From NCBI GenBank assembly GCA_036443405.1, contig JAZFYD010000110.1, forward strand, positions 1-12,817: a stretch of 12,817 nt of DNA, read 5' to 3'. Positions 6,786 through 12,817 of the stretch are shown here, in pieces. Numbering within the stretch: position 1 is the first letter of the stretch; the number at the start of each line of letters is the position of its first letter. The stretch comes from JAZFYD01 sp036443405 (GTDB lineage: Bacteria > Planctomycetota > PLA2). The notes below the pieces were generated by a model, which searched no databases, was not told the DNA's origin, and saw only the letters and a list, made by a program, of their open reading frames with translations. The position numbers were made by a program, and so were the translations under genes.

Positions 6786-9439
6786 CGCGACGAGCCGCCT
6801 CCGGAGATCGTGTTTTGCAGGGTGTTGCGGAGACCGTCGAGCGCTTCGTCCAGATCGACTCCCACGGGAGCGCGGCCCTGAGCCGTCTGGGGCCGTCCGC
6901 CGCCCTTTCCGCCCAGGCGCCCGGCAAGGTCCTTGAGCATGTCGCCGGCCCTGAGACCGGCCCGGATCGCCCCATCCGTGGCCGACGCCACCAGCGCCGT
7001 TCCGCTTTCGCCGCGACCGGCCAGCATCAGAGCGCATTCCCCGGCCCGCTTGCGGACCTCGTCCGCCAGCGCCTGCAGGGTCGGCACGTCGTCGCCGTCC
7101 ACGGCCGCGACCAGGAGCTTCACGTCGCCGGAGTCGCCCGGGACGGACACCGCGCTCTTGAGCAGCTGTTCCGCGACCTCGCCACCGCTCTCGCGCCGCC
7201 GCTGCTGATCCGCCTTCTTGAGCTCCCGGATCTCCTGTTGCAAAGAGGTCACCCGCGGCGCCAGGCTGTCCACGTTGGTCTTGAGCGAGGCCGCCAACTC
7301 GAGCAGCGCACCCTCCCGGGCGTTCGCCAGGGTCACGGCCCCCCCGCCGGTCACCATTTCGATCCGGCGCACGCCCGCGGCCACCGACGTCTCCTGGGTG
7401 ATGAGGCCCGCGCCCACCTCGGCGCTCCCGCCGACGTGGATGCCGCCGCAGAGCTCCATCGAATGTTCACCGATGGTCACCACGCGAACCACGTCGCTGT
7501 ATTTCTCGCCGAACAGCGCCATCGCGCCGGCCGCCTTGGCCTCCGCGATCGGCATCTCCGCGGTTTCGACGTCCGAGTTCTTGAGGATCTCCGCGTTGAC
7601 CCACTCCGCCAGCGCACGCAACTCATCGCGTTTCACCGGCTGTGTGTGGGTGAAATCGAAGCGCATGCGGTCGGGTCCGACCATCGATCCGGCCTGCGCG
7701 ACGTGGGTGCCGAGGATCGCGCGCAACGCCGCGTGCAAGAGGTGCGTCACGGAGTGGTTGCGAGTGATCGCAGCGCGCCGAGCCCCATCGACATGCAACG
7801 CGACCTTTTCGCCCCGCGAGATCGTGCCGCGTTCCATCACACCGCTGTGCAGGAAATACCCTTCGCTCTTCTTGGTGTCGGTGACACGGAACACGCCGTT
7901 TTTGGTCTCGATCGTGCCGGCATCCCCGACCTGTCCGCCGGACTCCGCATAAAACGGGGTCGCCTTGATGACGAGGCGGCCCTCCTCGCCCTCGTCGAGC
8001 CGGTCCGCCTGTTCGTCGGCGCGCAGGAGGACCACCGCTTCGGATTCCGCGTCGGTTTGCCCGTAGCCGACAAATTCCGTGGGGGCCACGTCCCGTTTGA
8101 ACGCGGTGATCGCCGTGGCGACGAACACTTCGCCCTTCATCGCCGAACGTTCGCGGCTGCGCTCGCGCTGCTCGGCCATGTGTTTGTCGAACGCAGCGCG
8201 ATCGACAGATATCCCGCGTTCGCGACAAATCTCCTCGCTCAGCTCGAGCGGGAACCCGTGCGAGTCGTAAAGAACAAACGCAGTCTTGCCGTCGAGGGTC
8301 TTCTCGCCGGAAGCCTCCAGACGTGCGAGCTCCTTCTCCAGGAGCGCGATGCCCGTGTGATAGGTCGCGCGAAAGGTCTCGTCTTCGGCCTTGAGAAACG
8401 CCCGTGCCGCGCCGGCCGCGGTTTCAATCTCCGGATAGGCCACGCCCATCACGTCGAGTACCGCGTCCACGAGTTCGTGCAGAAACGGCCGCTCGATGCC
8501 AAGCGCGATGCCGTCGCGAATCGCGCGGCGCAAGATGCGGCGCACGACATACCCGCGGCCCTCGTTGGACGGCTTGACGCCGGCCGCGATCAAAAACACC
8601 GCGGCGCGTGTGTGTTCCGCGATGCGGCGCACCTGCTGGCCGAATTCGTGCTCGTAGGTGTATTCGACGTCCGCGATCTTCGCGATCGCGCGGATGATCG
8701 GCAGGAACAATTCCGTTTCGAAGTTGCTGCGCACGCCGTTCAACACGGCAAGGATGCGCGCGAACCCCATGCCCGTGTCGATGTTCTTCTGCGCGAGCGG
8801 TTCAAGTTCGTTCTTGCCGACGCGGTTGTACTGCGTAAAGACGAGATTGCCGATTTCGCTGTAGCGTCCGGCCTCGGGGTCCCCTTCCTCGCCCGGCGAG
8901 CCGAAGTCGTAAAACACCTCCGAGCACGGTCCGCACGGTCCGTTCGGGCCGTTCTCTGGCGCATTGGCCGGCCAGTAGTTGTCCTTCGCACCGAGGCGCC
9001 AAATGCGGTCCTTTGGGACGCCGACGTCTTTGTGCCAGATGTCGAACGCCTCGTCGTCGTCCTTGTAGACGGAAACGGTGAGACGCTCCTGCGGGATCTT
9101 CAGGACCTCTGTGAGGAACTCCCACTGCCAGGTGATCGCCTCCTTCTTGAAGTAATCCCCGAAGCTGAAGTTGCCCAACATCTCGAAAAACGTCTGGTGG
9201 TAATACGTGCGCCCGACGTTGTCAAGGTCACCCGTGCGAAAGCACTTCTGCGAGGTCGTCGCGCGAGAAAACGGCAGGTTCCCGATGCCAAGGAACATCT
9301 CCTTGAACTGGTTCATGCCGGCTCCGGTGAACAGGAGCGTGGGGTCGTTTTCGGGAACGAGCGAGTCGCTGGGATAACGCGTGTGGCCCTTGCTCTCAAA
9401 AAACGAGAGGTAGGCTTCGCGCAGTTCGTCGGGTTTCAT
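6782..9439 (-). CDS. alaS: Alanine--tRNA ligase
   Basis: Class II synthetase that charges tRNA-Ala, with an editing domain that removes misacylated Ser and Gly. The 885-residue protein is full length. The aminoacylation core includes TGAGMNQFK (38-46), the motif-2 region around CFRTGDLDN (66-74) to FFEMLGNFSFGDYFK, and motif 3 GRGYVVRRILRRA (294-306). The editing-site zinc ligands are His562 and His566 (HSVTHLL) and Cys664 and His668 (CGGIH). The C-terminal oligomerisation domain has a coiled stretch at about 725-750 and a Gly-rich GGKGGGRP near 843-850. The ATG at 9439 matches the family start. A TTG at 9466 would add 9 residues but falls in the loop of a hairpin, so I rejected it. The ribosome site is weak. 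alaS lies 118 nt downstream of the small unknown gene. Confidence 0.98.
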   Translation of the reverse strand: MKPDELREAYLSFFESKGHTRYPSDSLVPENDPTLLFTGAGMNQFKEMFLGIGNLPFSRATTSQKCFRTGDLDNVGRTYYHQTFFEMLGNFSFGDYFKKEAITWQWEFLTEVLKIPQERLTVSVYKDDDEAFDIWHKDVGVPKDRIWRLGAKDNYWPANAPENGPNGPCGPCSEVFYDFGSPGEEGDPEAGRYSEIGNLVFTQYNRVGKNELEPLAQKNIDTGMGFARILAVLNGVRSNFETELFLPIIRAIAKIADVEYTYEHEFGQQVRRIAEHTRAAVFLIAAGVKPSNEGRGYVVRRILRRAIRDGIALGIERPFLHELVDAVLDVMGVAYPEIETAAGAARAFLKAEDETFRATYHTGIALLEKELARLEASGEKTLDGKTAFVLYDSHGFPLELSEEICRERGISVDRAAFDKHMAEQRERSRERSAMKGEVFVATAITAFKRDVAPTEFVGYGQTDAESEAVVLLRADEQADRLDEGEEGRLVIKATPFYAESGGQVGDAGTIETKNGVFRVTDTKKSEGYFLHSGVMERGTISRGEKVALHVDGARRAAITRNHSVTHLLHAALRAILGTHVAQAGSMVGPDRMRFDFTHTQPVKRDELRALAEWVNAEILKNSDVETAEMPIAEAKAAGAMALFGEKYSDVVRVVTIGEHSMELCGGIHVGGSAEVGAGLITQETSVAAGVRRIEMVTGGGAVTLANAREGALLELAASLKTNVDSLAPRVTSLQQEIRELKKADQQRRRESGGEVAEQLLKSAVSVPGDSGDVKLLVAAVDGDDVPTLQALADEVRKRAGECALMLAGRGESGTALVASATDGAIRAGLRAGDMLKDLAGRLGGKGGGRPQTAQGRAPVGVDLDEALDGLRNTLQNTISGGGSSR

Positions 9440-9457
9440 GATCCGTGCTTTCGTCGC

Positions 9458-9474
9458 CCCGCCCAAAACGCGGG
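9458..9474 (-). other. Hairpin in the alaS leader
   Basis: Five-base-pair stem (cccgc and gcggg) with a 7-base loop lies about 20 nt before the alaS ATG. Further upstream, CATAAT (minus strand, 9492-9487) is a possible -10 box but has no recognisable -35. Together these could be an alaS promoter and leader; the evidence is weak and T-box features are absent. Confidence 0.2.
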
Positions 9475-9557
9475 ACGATCGTGCGCATTATGCCCTCTCG
9501 GTCATCGTTCGCGCGCGGGGGTGGCGCGATTCCGAGCCGCGGAACCGCCGGCACGCG

Positions 9558-10013
9558 TCACTCGATCCTGAATTCGCCGCGGCCAAACTCGCGCCCGGCG
9601 GCGTCCCCTTCGATCCAGCGCCCCTCCAGCAACTGCGGAGGCCCATCGACGCCCTCCACCTCGTAGTGCGCGGTCTCCCCAGGCTGCAGAGTGCCACCCG
9701 ATAGGCGCAGCGTGTCCGCGGGCGACATGCGCAGATCCACGTCCGGGAACCCGCGCGACGAGCTTCGGTCCACCCGCTTGAGTTCCCGGTCGAAGCGCAT
9801 CAGCGCCCCGGTAACCGGTGACCCGGAACGGTTGAACAGCTCGATCGTGACCGTAGCCGGTTCCGCGTCGCGGCTTGGATTCAGCATGCAACTCGGTATC
9901 CCGGCCAGAACGAGCGCGGCGATCCCGCGAAGGACCGCCCCGCCCGTATGTAAGGCCAAACGCGGCTTCAACGGCGTAAGCCGTTGAGCAGAGAAATTAC
10001 GGGCGCGGATCAC
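9558..10013 (-). CDS. Small putative lipoprotein of unknown function between recA and alaS
   Basis: I do not recognise this protein. The longest form is 151 residues from a GTG (10013-10011) that overlaps the recA stop as GTGA, without a ribosome site. In-frame TTG codons at 9971 and 9959 would give 24-28-residue signal peptides. A hydrophobic stretch, GIAALVLAG (30-38), ends in IPSC, so Cys42 may be a lipidated cysteine, although Pro at -2 is off the lipobox consensus. The remaining ~110 residues look beta-rich with no transmembrane segment. They include VTIELFNRSG (55-64) and LQPGETAHYEVEGV, which resembles small Ig-like or fibronectin-like beta domains; that is only an impression. It is not RecX, which often occupies this slot. 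An 8-bp hairpin lies in the 5' part. Coding is likely, and the start is uncertain. Confidence 0.6.
   Translation of the reverse strand: MIRARNFSAQRLTPLKPRLALHTGGAVLRGIAALVLAGIPSCMLNPSRDAEPATVTIELFNRSGSPVTGALMRFDRELKRVDRSSSRGFPDVDLRMSPADTLRLSGGTLQPGETAHYEVEGVDGPPQLLEGRWIEGDAAGREFGRGEFRIE
9968..9987 (-). other. Perfect 8-bp hairpin just after recA
   Basis: Inverted repeat tcaacggc and gccgttga with a 4-base loop (gtaa on the plus strand, ttac on the minus strand), 22 nt beyond the recA stop. No T-run follows on the minus strand, so it is not a textbook terminator, though it could slow or partly end recA transcription or protect the mRNA 3' end. It lies inside the longest version of the downstream gene, which is one reason to doubt that gene's GTG start. 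Confidence 0.4.
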
Positions 10014-11185
10014 CGGCGCCGAGGCGGGGCCTCTTTGCCGCTGACCCGATTGCTGCCATTCCCGAGTTCCCCGCCGCCTTCCTCGGGCATCGGGGCGTCG
10101 GCGTCGGCGCCGCCCTCGGCTTCCTCGGTCACCGGAGAGGTGTCCACCCCGAGAGCCGTCAACACCTCCGCGCGAATCGTCCCCATCAGATCGGAGTTTT
10201 CCATGAAGAACGTGCGCACACGCTCGCGGCCCTGGCCCAGGCGCGTCTTACCGTGGCTGTACCAGGAACCCTGCTTGGCGATGACGCCGGCGTCGACCGC
10301 CAGGTCGATGAGATCTCCCTCGCTCGAAATGCCCTGGTTGAAGAGGATGTCGAACTCGGTCTGGCGAAACGGCGGCGCGATCTTGTTCTTGACCACCTTG
10401 GCGCGCACACGGTTTCCGACCACGACGTCGCCGTCCTTGATCATTCCGATCCGGCGCAGGTCGATGCGGATCGAGGCGTAGTATTTCAGCGCACGTCCAC
10501 CGGGTGTCGTCTCGGGGCTCCCGAACATGACGCCGATCTTCTCGCGCAACTGGTTGGTGAAGACGAGCGCCGTCTTGCTGCGCGCCACCGCTGAGGTGAG
10601 CTTGCGCAGCGCCTGGCTCATGAGGCGCGCCTGCAGTCCCATGTGGACATCGCCCATCTCGCCCTCGATCTCGGCCTTGGGCACAAGCGCCGCCACCGAG
10701 TCGATCACGATGATGTCCACGGCGCTGGAACGCACGAGCATCTCGGTGATCTCGAGCGCCTGCTCGCCCGTATCCGGCTGGCTGATGAGCAGGTCGTCGA
10801 GGTTGACACCGATCTTGCGCGCATACGCCGGGTCATATGCGTTTTCGGCGTCGATGAAGGCAGCGGTGCCGCCGTTTTTTTGCGCCTCGGCCACCAAGTG
10901 GCTGCAAAGCGTCGTCTTACCCGAGGCCTCCGGGCCGAAGATCTCGGCGATGCGGCCGCGCGGCATTCCCCGCCCACCGAGCGCGACATCCAGGGAGAGC
11001 GCACCGGTGGAGATCCCGTTGATCGGCTGCACCGCCTTGCCGCCGAGGCGCATGATCGCGCCCTTGCCGTATTGCTTCTCGATCTGGCTGAGCGCGAAAC
11101 CGAGAGCGTCGCTCTTGCGCTTCGACTCATCCTTGGGGGCGCGGCTGCCCGATTTTTGCCTCGCGAGGCGGTTGCGCTCGACCAT
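10010..11185 (-). CDS. recA: RecA recombinase
   Basis: ATP-dependent strand-exchange protein for recombinational repair and SOS signalling. The 391-residue protein has Walker A GPEASGKT (84-91), Walker B VIDSVAAL with Asp162, the loop-1 region EIEGEMGD, and the loop-2 block beginning TNQLREKIGVMFG. The C-terminal domain reads WYSHGKTRLGQGRE. The start is the ATG at 11185 after GGAGGAG at 11197-11191, an ideal ribosome site; upstream extension would run into thpR in another frame. Differences from the common sequence: GPEASGKT instead of GPESSGKT, IDAENAYDP (Asn115) instead of IDAEHALDP, about 18 extra basic residues at the N-terminus, and an acidic tail that ends in a basic KEAPPRRR. No LexA box of the E. 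coli or Bacillus type is visible in the 95-nt upstream gap. Confidence 0.97.
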   Translation of the reverse strand: MVERNRLARQKSGSRAPKDESKRKSDALGFALSQIEKQYGKGAIMRLGGKAVQPINGISTGALSLDVALGGRGMPRGRIAEIFGPEASGKTTLCSHLVAEAQKNGGTAAFIDAENAYDPAYARKIGVNLDDLLISQPDTGEQALEITEMLVRSSAVDIIVIDSVAALVPKAEIEGEMGDVHMGLQARLMSQALRKLTSAVARSKTALVFTNQLREKIGVMFGSPETTPGGRALKYYASIRIDLRRIGMIKDGDVVVGNRVRAKVVKNKIAPPFRQTEFDILFNQGISSEGDLIDLAVDAGVIAKQGSWYSHGKTRLGQGRERVRTFFMENSDLMGTIRAEVLTALGVDTSPVTEEAEGGADADAPMPEEGGGELGNGSNRVSGKEAPPRRR

Positions 11186-11253
11186 TGGTTCTCCTCCGTT
11201 TTGGAATCCACGCCGACGACACGCCCACTGCGCTGAGCCGACATGAATACCTC

Positions 11254-11270
11254 GCAAGCGGTAGCAAGCG
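11254..11270. repeat. Direct repeat GCAAGCG upstream of recA
   Basis: Two copies of GCAAGCG (11254-11260 and 11264-11270) have a 10-base period, one helical turn, in the thpR-recA gap about 70 bases before the recA start. They could be a regulator half-site pair, as SOS boxes differ between phyla, but two 7-mers can also recur by chance. No standard -35/-10 pair is evident nearby. Confidence 0.25.
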
Positions 11271-11280
11271 GGTCCCTTAG

Positions 11281-11814
11281 TTAGCCACGAAGTAGGGACA
11301 GTTCTTGAAGCGGGACGTGCCGTGCGCCGCCAGCGACCAGGTGGGATTCGAGGAGCACGATGCGGTCCACGGGCGCGGTTCCAAAGACCTCGTCCGGGTC
11401 CAAAAGCGCCGGATTCACCGGAGCGGGCGACCGGAAACGGCCCAAGGTCACATGACCGCGCCAAGGCCGCCCCGCGGGCGCCAACCCCTCGGCCACGAGC
11501 TCGGTTTCCAAGGAAGCCGCCAACGCCGTCACGGCCTCCGCGCCGGCCCCCAAACCCGCCCAGAACACCCGCGCGCGGCCCGGCTGGGGGAACACCCCGA
11601 GTCCCTGGAACTCGAGCGCGAACGGCTCATGTTCAGCGGCGGCGCGCCGCCCGGCCGCGATTGCGGGCTCGGGGTCCTCGATGTCGCCCAAAAAGCGCAG
11701 CGTCAGGTGCAGGGAGTCGAGGCGGGTCTGCCGGAGACCGCGTACACCGTTTCCCTGGGCGGCCAATCGGCGCCGCAGGTCCTCGGGAAGCACAACGGCC
11801 CAAAACAGACGCAC
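11281..11814 (-). CDS. thpR: RNA 2',3'-cyclic 3'-phosphodiesterase (2H family)
   Basis: Member of the 2H phosphoesterase superfamily, formerly annotated as 2'-5' RNA ligase (LigT). It opens 2',3'-cyclic phosphates on RNA ends. The 177-residue protein has the two HxTx signatures, His36-Leu-Thr-Leu and His121-Val-Thr-Leu, about 85 residues apart as expected for the two-lobed fold. The N-terminus MRLFWAVVLPE is typical (usually RLFxAI.LP). The start is GTG at 11814, 24 nt after the kinase stop; upstream AGG gives only a weak ribosome site. thpR next to recA is a recurrent order, often with cinA upstream, but here a sugar kinase takes that place. The physiological substrate in bacteria is not settled. 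Confidence 0.9.
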   Translation of the reverse strand: MRLFWAVVLPEDLRRRLAAQGNGVRGLRQTRLDSLHLTLRFLGDIEDPEPAIAAGRRAAAEHEPFALEFQGLGVFPQPGRARVFWAGLGAGAEAVTALAASLETELVAEGLAPAGRPWRGHVTLGRFRSPAPVNPALLDPDEVFGTAPVDRIVLLESHLVAGGARHVPLQELSLLRG

Positions 11815-11838
11815 GGAAAAACCTACCCGGCGACGGGC

Positions 11839-12744
11839 TTACGGGTGCGCCGTGAAACGCAGCATCTCCTGGAAGCGCTCGTCGATCTGGGCCCGCTCGA
11901 TCTCCTTGAAACGGCCCAGGCTGAAATCCTGCACGTTGAACGACGCGACCACGCTGCCGTACAGCATGGCTGCTCTCAGCGACGCCTCGTCCACGCGATC
12001 CTCGCTCGCGAGATAGCCCATGAGGCCGCCCGCGAAGCTGTCGCCAGCGCCGGTCGGATCCACGACCGTTTCCACCGGGTAGGCCGGGATGGCGTAGAAG
12101 AACTCGCGCGAGAACAGGAACGCGCCGTGCTCGCCCTTTTTCACAATGACCGCGTTCGGCCCCTGCTCCAGAATCGCGCGACCGGCCTTGATCAGCGAGG
12201 ACTCCCCCGCAAGCATGCGCGCCTCCTGGTCGTTGATGATCAGGAGATCGACGCGCTGCAAGACCGCGTCGAGTTCCTCGCGCGCGATGTCGATCCAGAG
12301 GTTCATGGTGTCCATGACCGTGAAGGCGTCGTCCGAAACCTGGTCGAGCACGTGCGCCTGCATCGCTGGCGGCGAGTTGGCGAGAAACACGTAGCGCGAG
12401 TCCGCAAAGGGCTCGGGCACCTTCGGTGCGTAGTCGGCGAAGACGTTGAGCTGCGTATCCAGCGTCTCCGCGACGTTCATATCGCCCTCGTAGCGGCCGG
12501 CCCACCGGAACGTGCGGCCTTCCGGCTCGACATGCAGCCCGCCGAGGTCAACGCCGCGGCCGGCGAGCAGTTCGCGGTCCTCGGGGCGGAAGTCCGCACC
12601 AATGACGCTCATCAGCCGCACGGGCCCGAAGAACGAGGCTGCGTAGGAGAAGTAGGTGGCGGCACCGCCCAGCACCTCTTCGGCCTTGCCCGAAGGGGTT
12701 TCGACGGTGTCGTAAGCGAGGGTTCCGACGACGAGTAAGGACAC
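11839..12744 (-). CDS. PfkB-family carbohydrate kinase, substrate unknown
   Basis: Ribokinase-fold kinase that transfers phosphate from ATP to a sugar or nucleoside hydroxyl. The 301-residue protein has the N-terminal LVVGTLAYDTVETP, the GG-turn LGGAATYFSYAASFFG (25-40), VIGADF (47-52), the NDQEAR stretch (171-176) and the signature DPTGAGDSFAGG (229-240) with Asp235 as the likely catalytic base. The conserved R-W-x-G-R-Y (80-85) and LDTQLNVFADY (95-105) blocks suggest a distinct orthologous subgroup rather than classical ribokinase or fructokinase; its substrate cannot be read from the sequence. The start is GTG at 12744, with GGGGAG 11 nt upstream. It is probably cotranscribed with thpR. 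The 73 bases upstream to the window edge may hold the end of another gene, but no frame can be assigned. Confidence 0.9.
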   Translation of the reverse strand: MSLLVVGTLAYDTVETPSGKAEEVLGGAATYFSYAASFFGPVRLMSVIGADFRPEDRELLAGRGVDLGGLHVEPEGRTFRWAGRYEGDMNVAETLDTQLNVFADYAPKVPEPFADSRYVFLANSPPAMQAHVLDQVSDDAFTVMDTMNLWIDIAREELDAVLQRVDLLIINDQEARMLAGESSLIKAGRAILEQGPNAVIVKKGEHGAFLFSREFFYAIPAYPVETVVDPTGAGDSFAGGLMGYLASEDRVDEASLRAAMLYGSVVASFNVQDFSLGRFKEIERAQIDERFQEMLRFTAHP

Positions 12745-12817
12745 GGTTGCGGAGTCTCCCCGCTGCGGTGCGTCCCGTCAAACTCCCCGCGTCACCCTTC
12801 CGCGTTTGCGTCCGGTT

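Noticed and set aside
9440..9466. TTG start for alaS at 9466
   Set aside because: It falls in a hairpin loop and adds residues not found in the family. The ATG at 9439 matches the usual AlaS N-terminus.
6815..9571. 918-codon open frame on the plus strand
   Set aside because: It lies almost exactly antisense to alaS, has no family motifs and an Arg/His/Ala-rich composition. It is a GC-rich shadow of a fully recognisable gene.
10010..11464. RecA extended upstream to 11464 (484 residues)
   Set aside because: The extra N-terminus overlaps thpR out of frame and is Arg/Pro-rich. A GGAGGAG ribosome site marks the ATG at 11185.
11305..12738. 477-codon open frame on the plus strand across thpR and the sugar kinase
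   Set aside because: It is antisense to two motif-complete genes and has low-complexity composition with no recognisable domain.
12753..12781. TTGACG-17-GAGACT as a kinase promoter
   Set aside because: The -10 matches only 3 of 6, and the predicted start would fall at the GTG and remove the ribosome site.

Overview
The window is a GC-rich (roughly two-thirds G+C by eye) bacterial chromosomal segment. All thirteen genes I can support lie on the minus strand, so they read from the right edge to the left edge. There are no tRNA or rRNA genes, insertion sequences, phage genes or CRISPR repeats, and no gene-free stretch longer than about 120 bases. The content is housekeeping: DNA repair, translation, fatty-acid synthesis and envelope precursors. 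I cannot name the organism. A eukaryote-type (UAP1-like) sugar-nucleotide pyrophosphorylase, a FabD with the GLSLGEY active-site variant and the high G+C suggest an uncultivated or non-model phylum (PVC/FCB-like or a related candidate phylum) rather than a proteobacterium. That is a low-confidence inference.

Layout in reading order. Right block (12744-9558): a PfkB-family sugar kinase of unknown substrate, thpR (RNA 2',3'-cyclic phosphodiesterase), recA, and an unrecognised small lipoprotein-like gene whose possible start overlaps the recA stop. Middle: alaS, in the position it often holds after recA-recX, but without recX. Left block (6700-2321): rpmF-plsX-fabD-fabG-acpP-fabF, a compact fatty-acid and phospholipid initiation operon with 4-nt stop/start overlaps. 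It appears to be driven by a TTGACA-17 bp-TATCTT promoter whose -35 box overlaps the alaS stop codon. fabH is absent from this cluster. Left end (2286-1): a UAP1-like UDP-sugar pyrophosphorylase and a D-Ala-D-Ala ligase truncated by the window edge. Both plausibly supply peptidoglycan or surface-polysaccharide precursors.

How the parts work together: PlsX and FabD/FabG/AcpP/FabF link malonyl-ACP loading, chain elongation and delivery of acyl groups to phospholipid synthesis. L32 (rpmF) ties this operon to ribosome production, as in many bacteria. Six of the thirteen genes use GTG or TTG starts. I see no clear new multi-gene system. The best leads are the unknown gene in the recX slot, an Asp-to-Ala change at a metal-ligand position of the D-Ala-D-Ala ligase, the missing fabH, and two similar GC hairpins flanking acpP.
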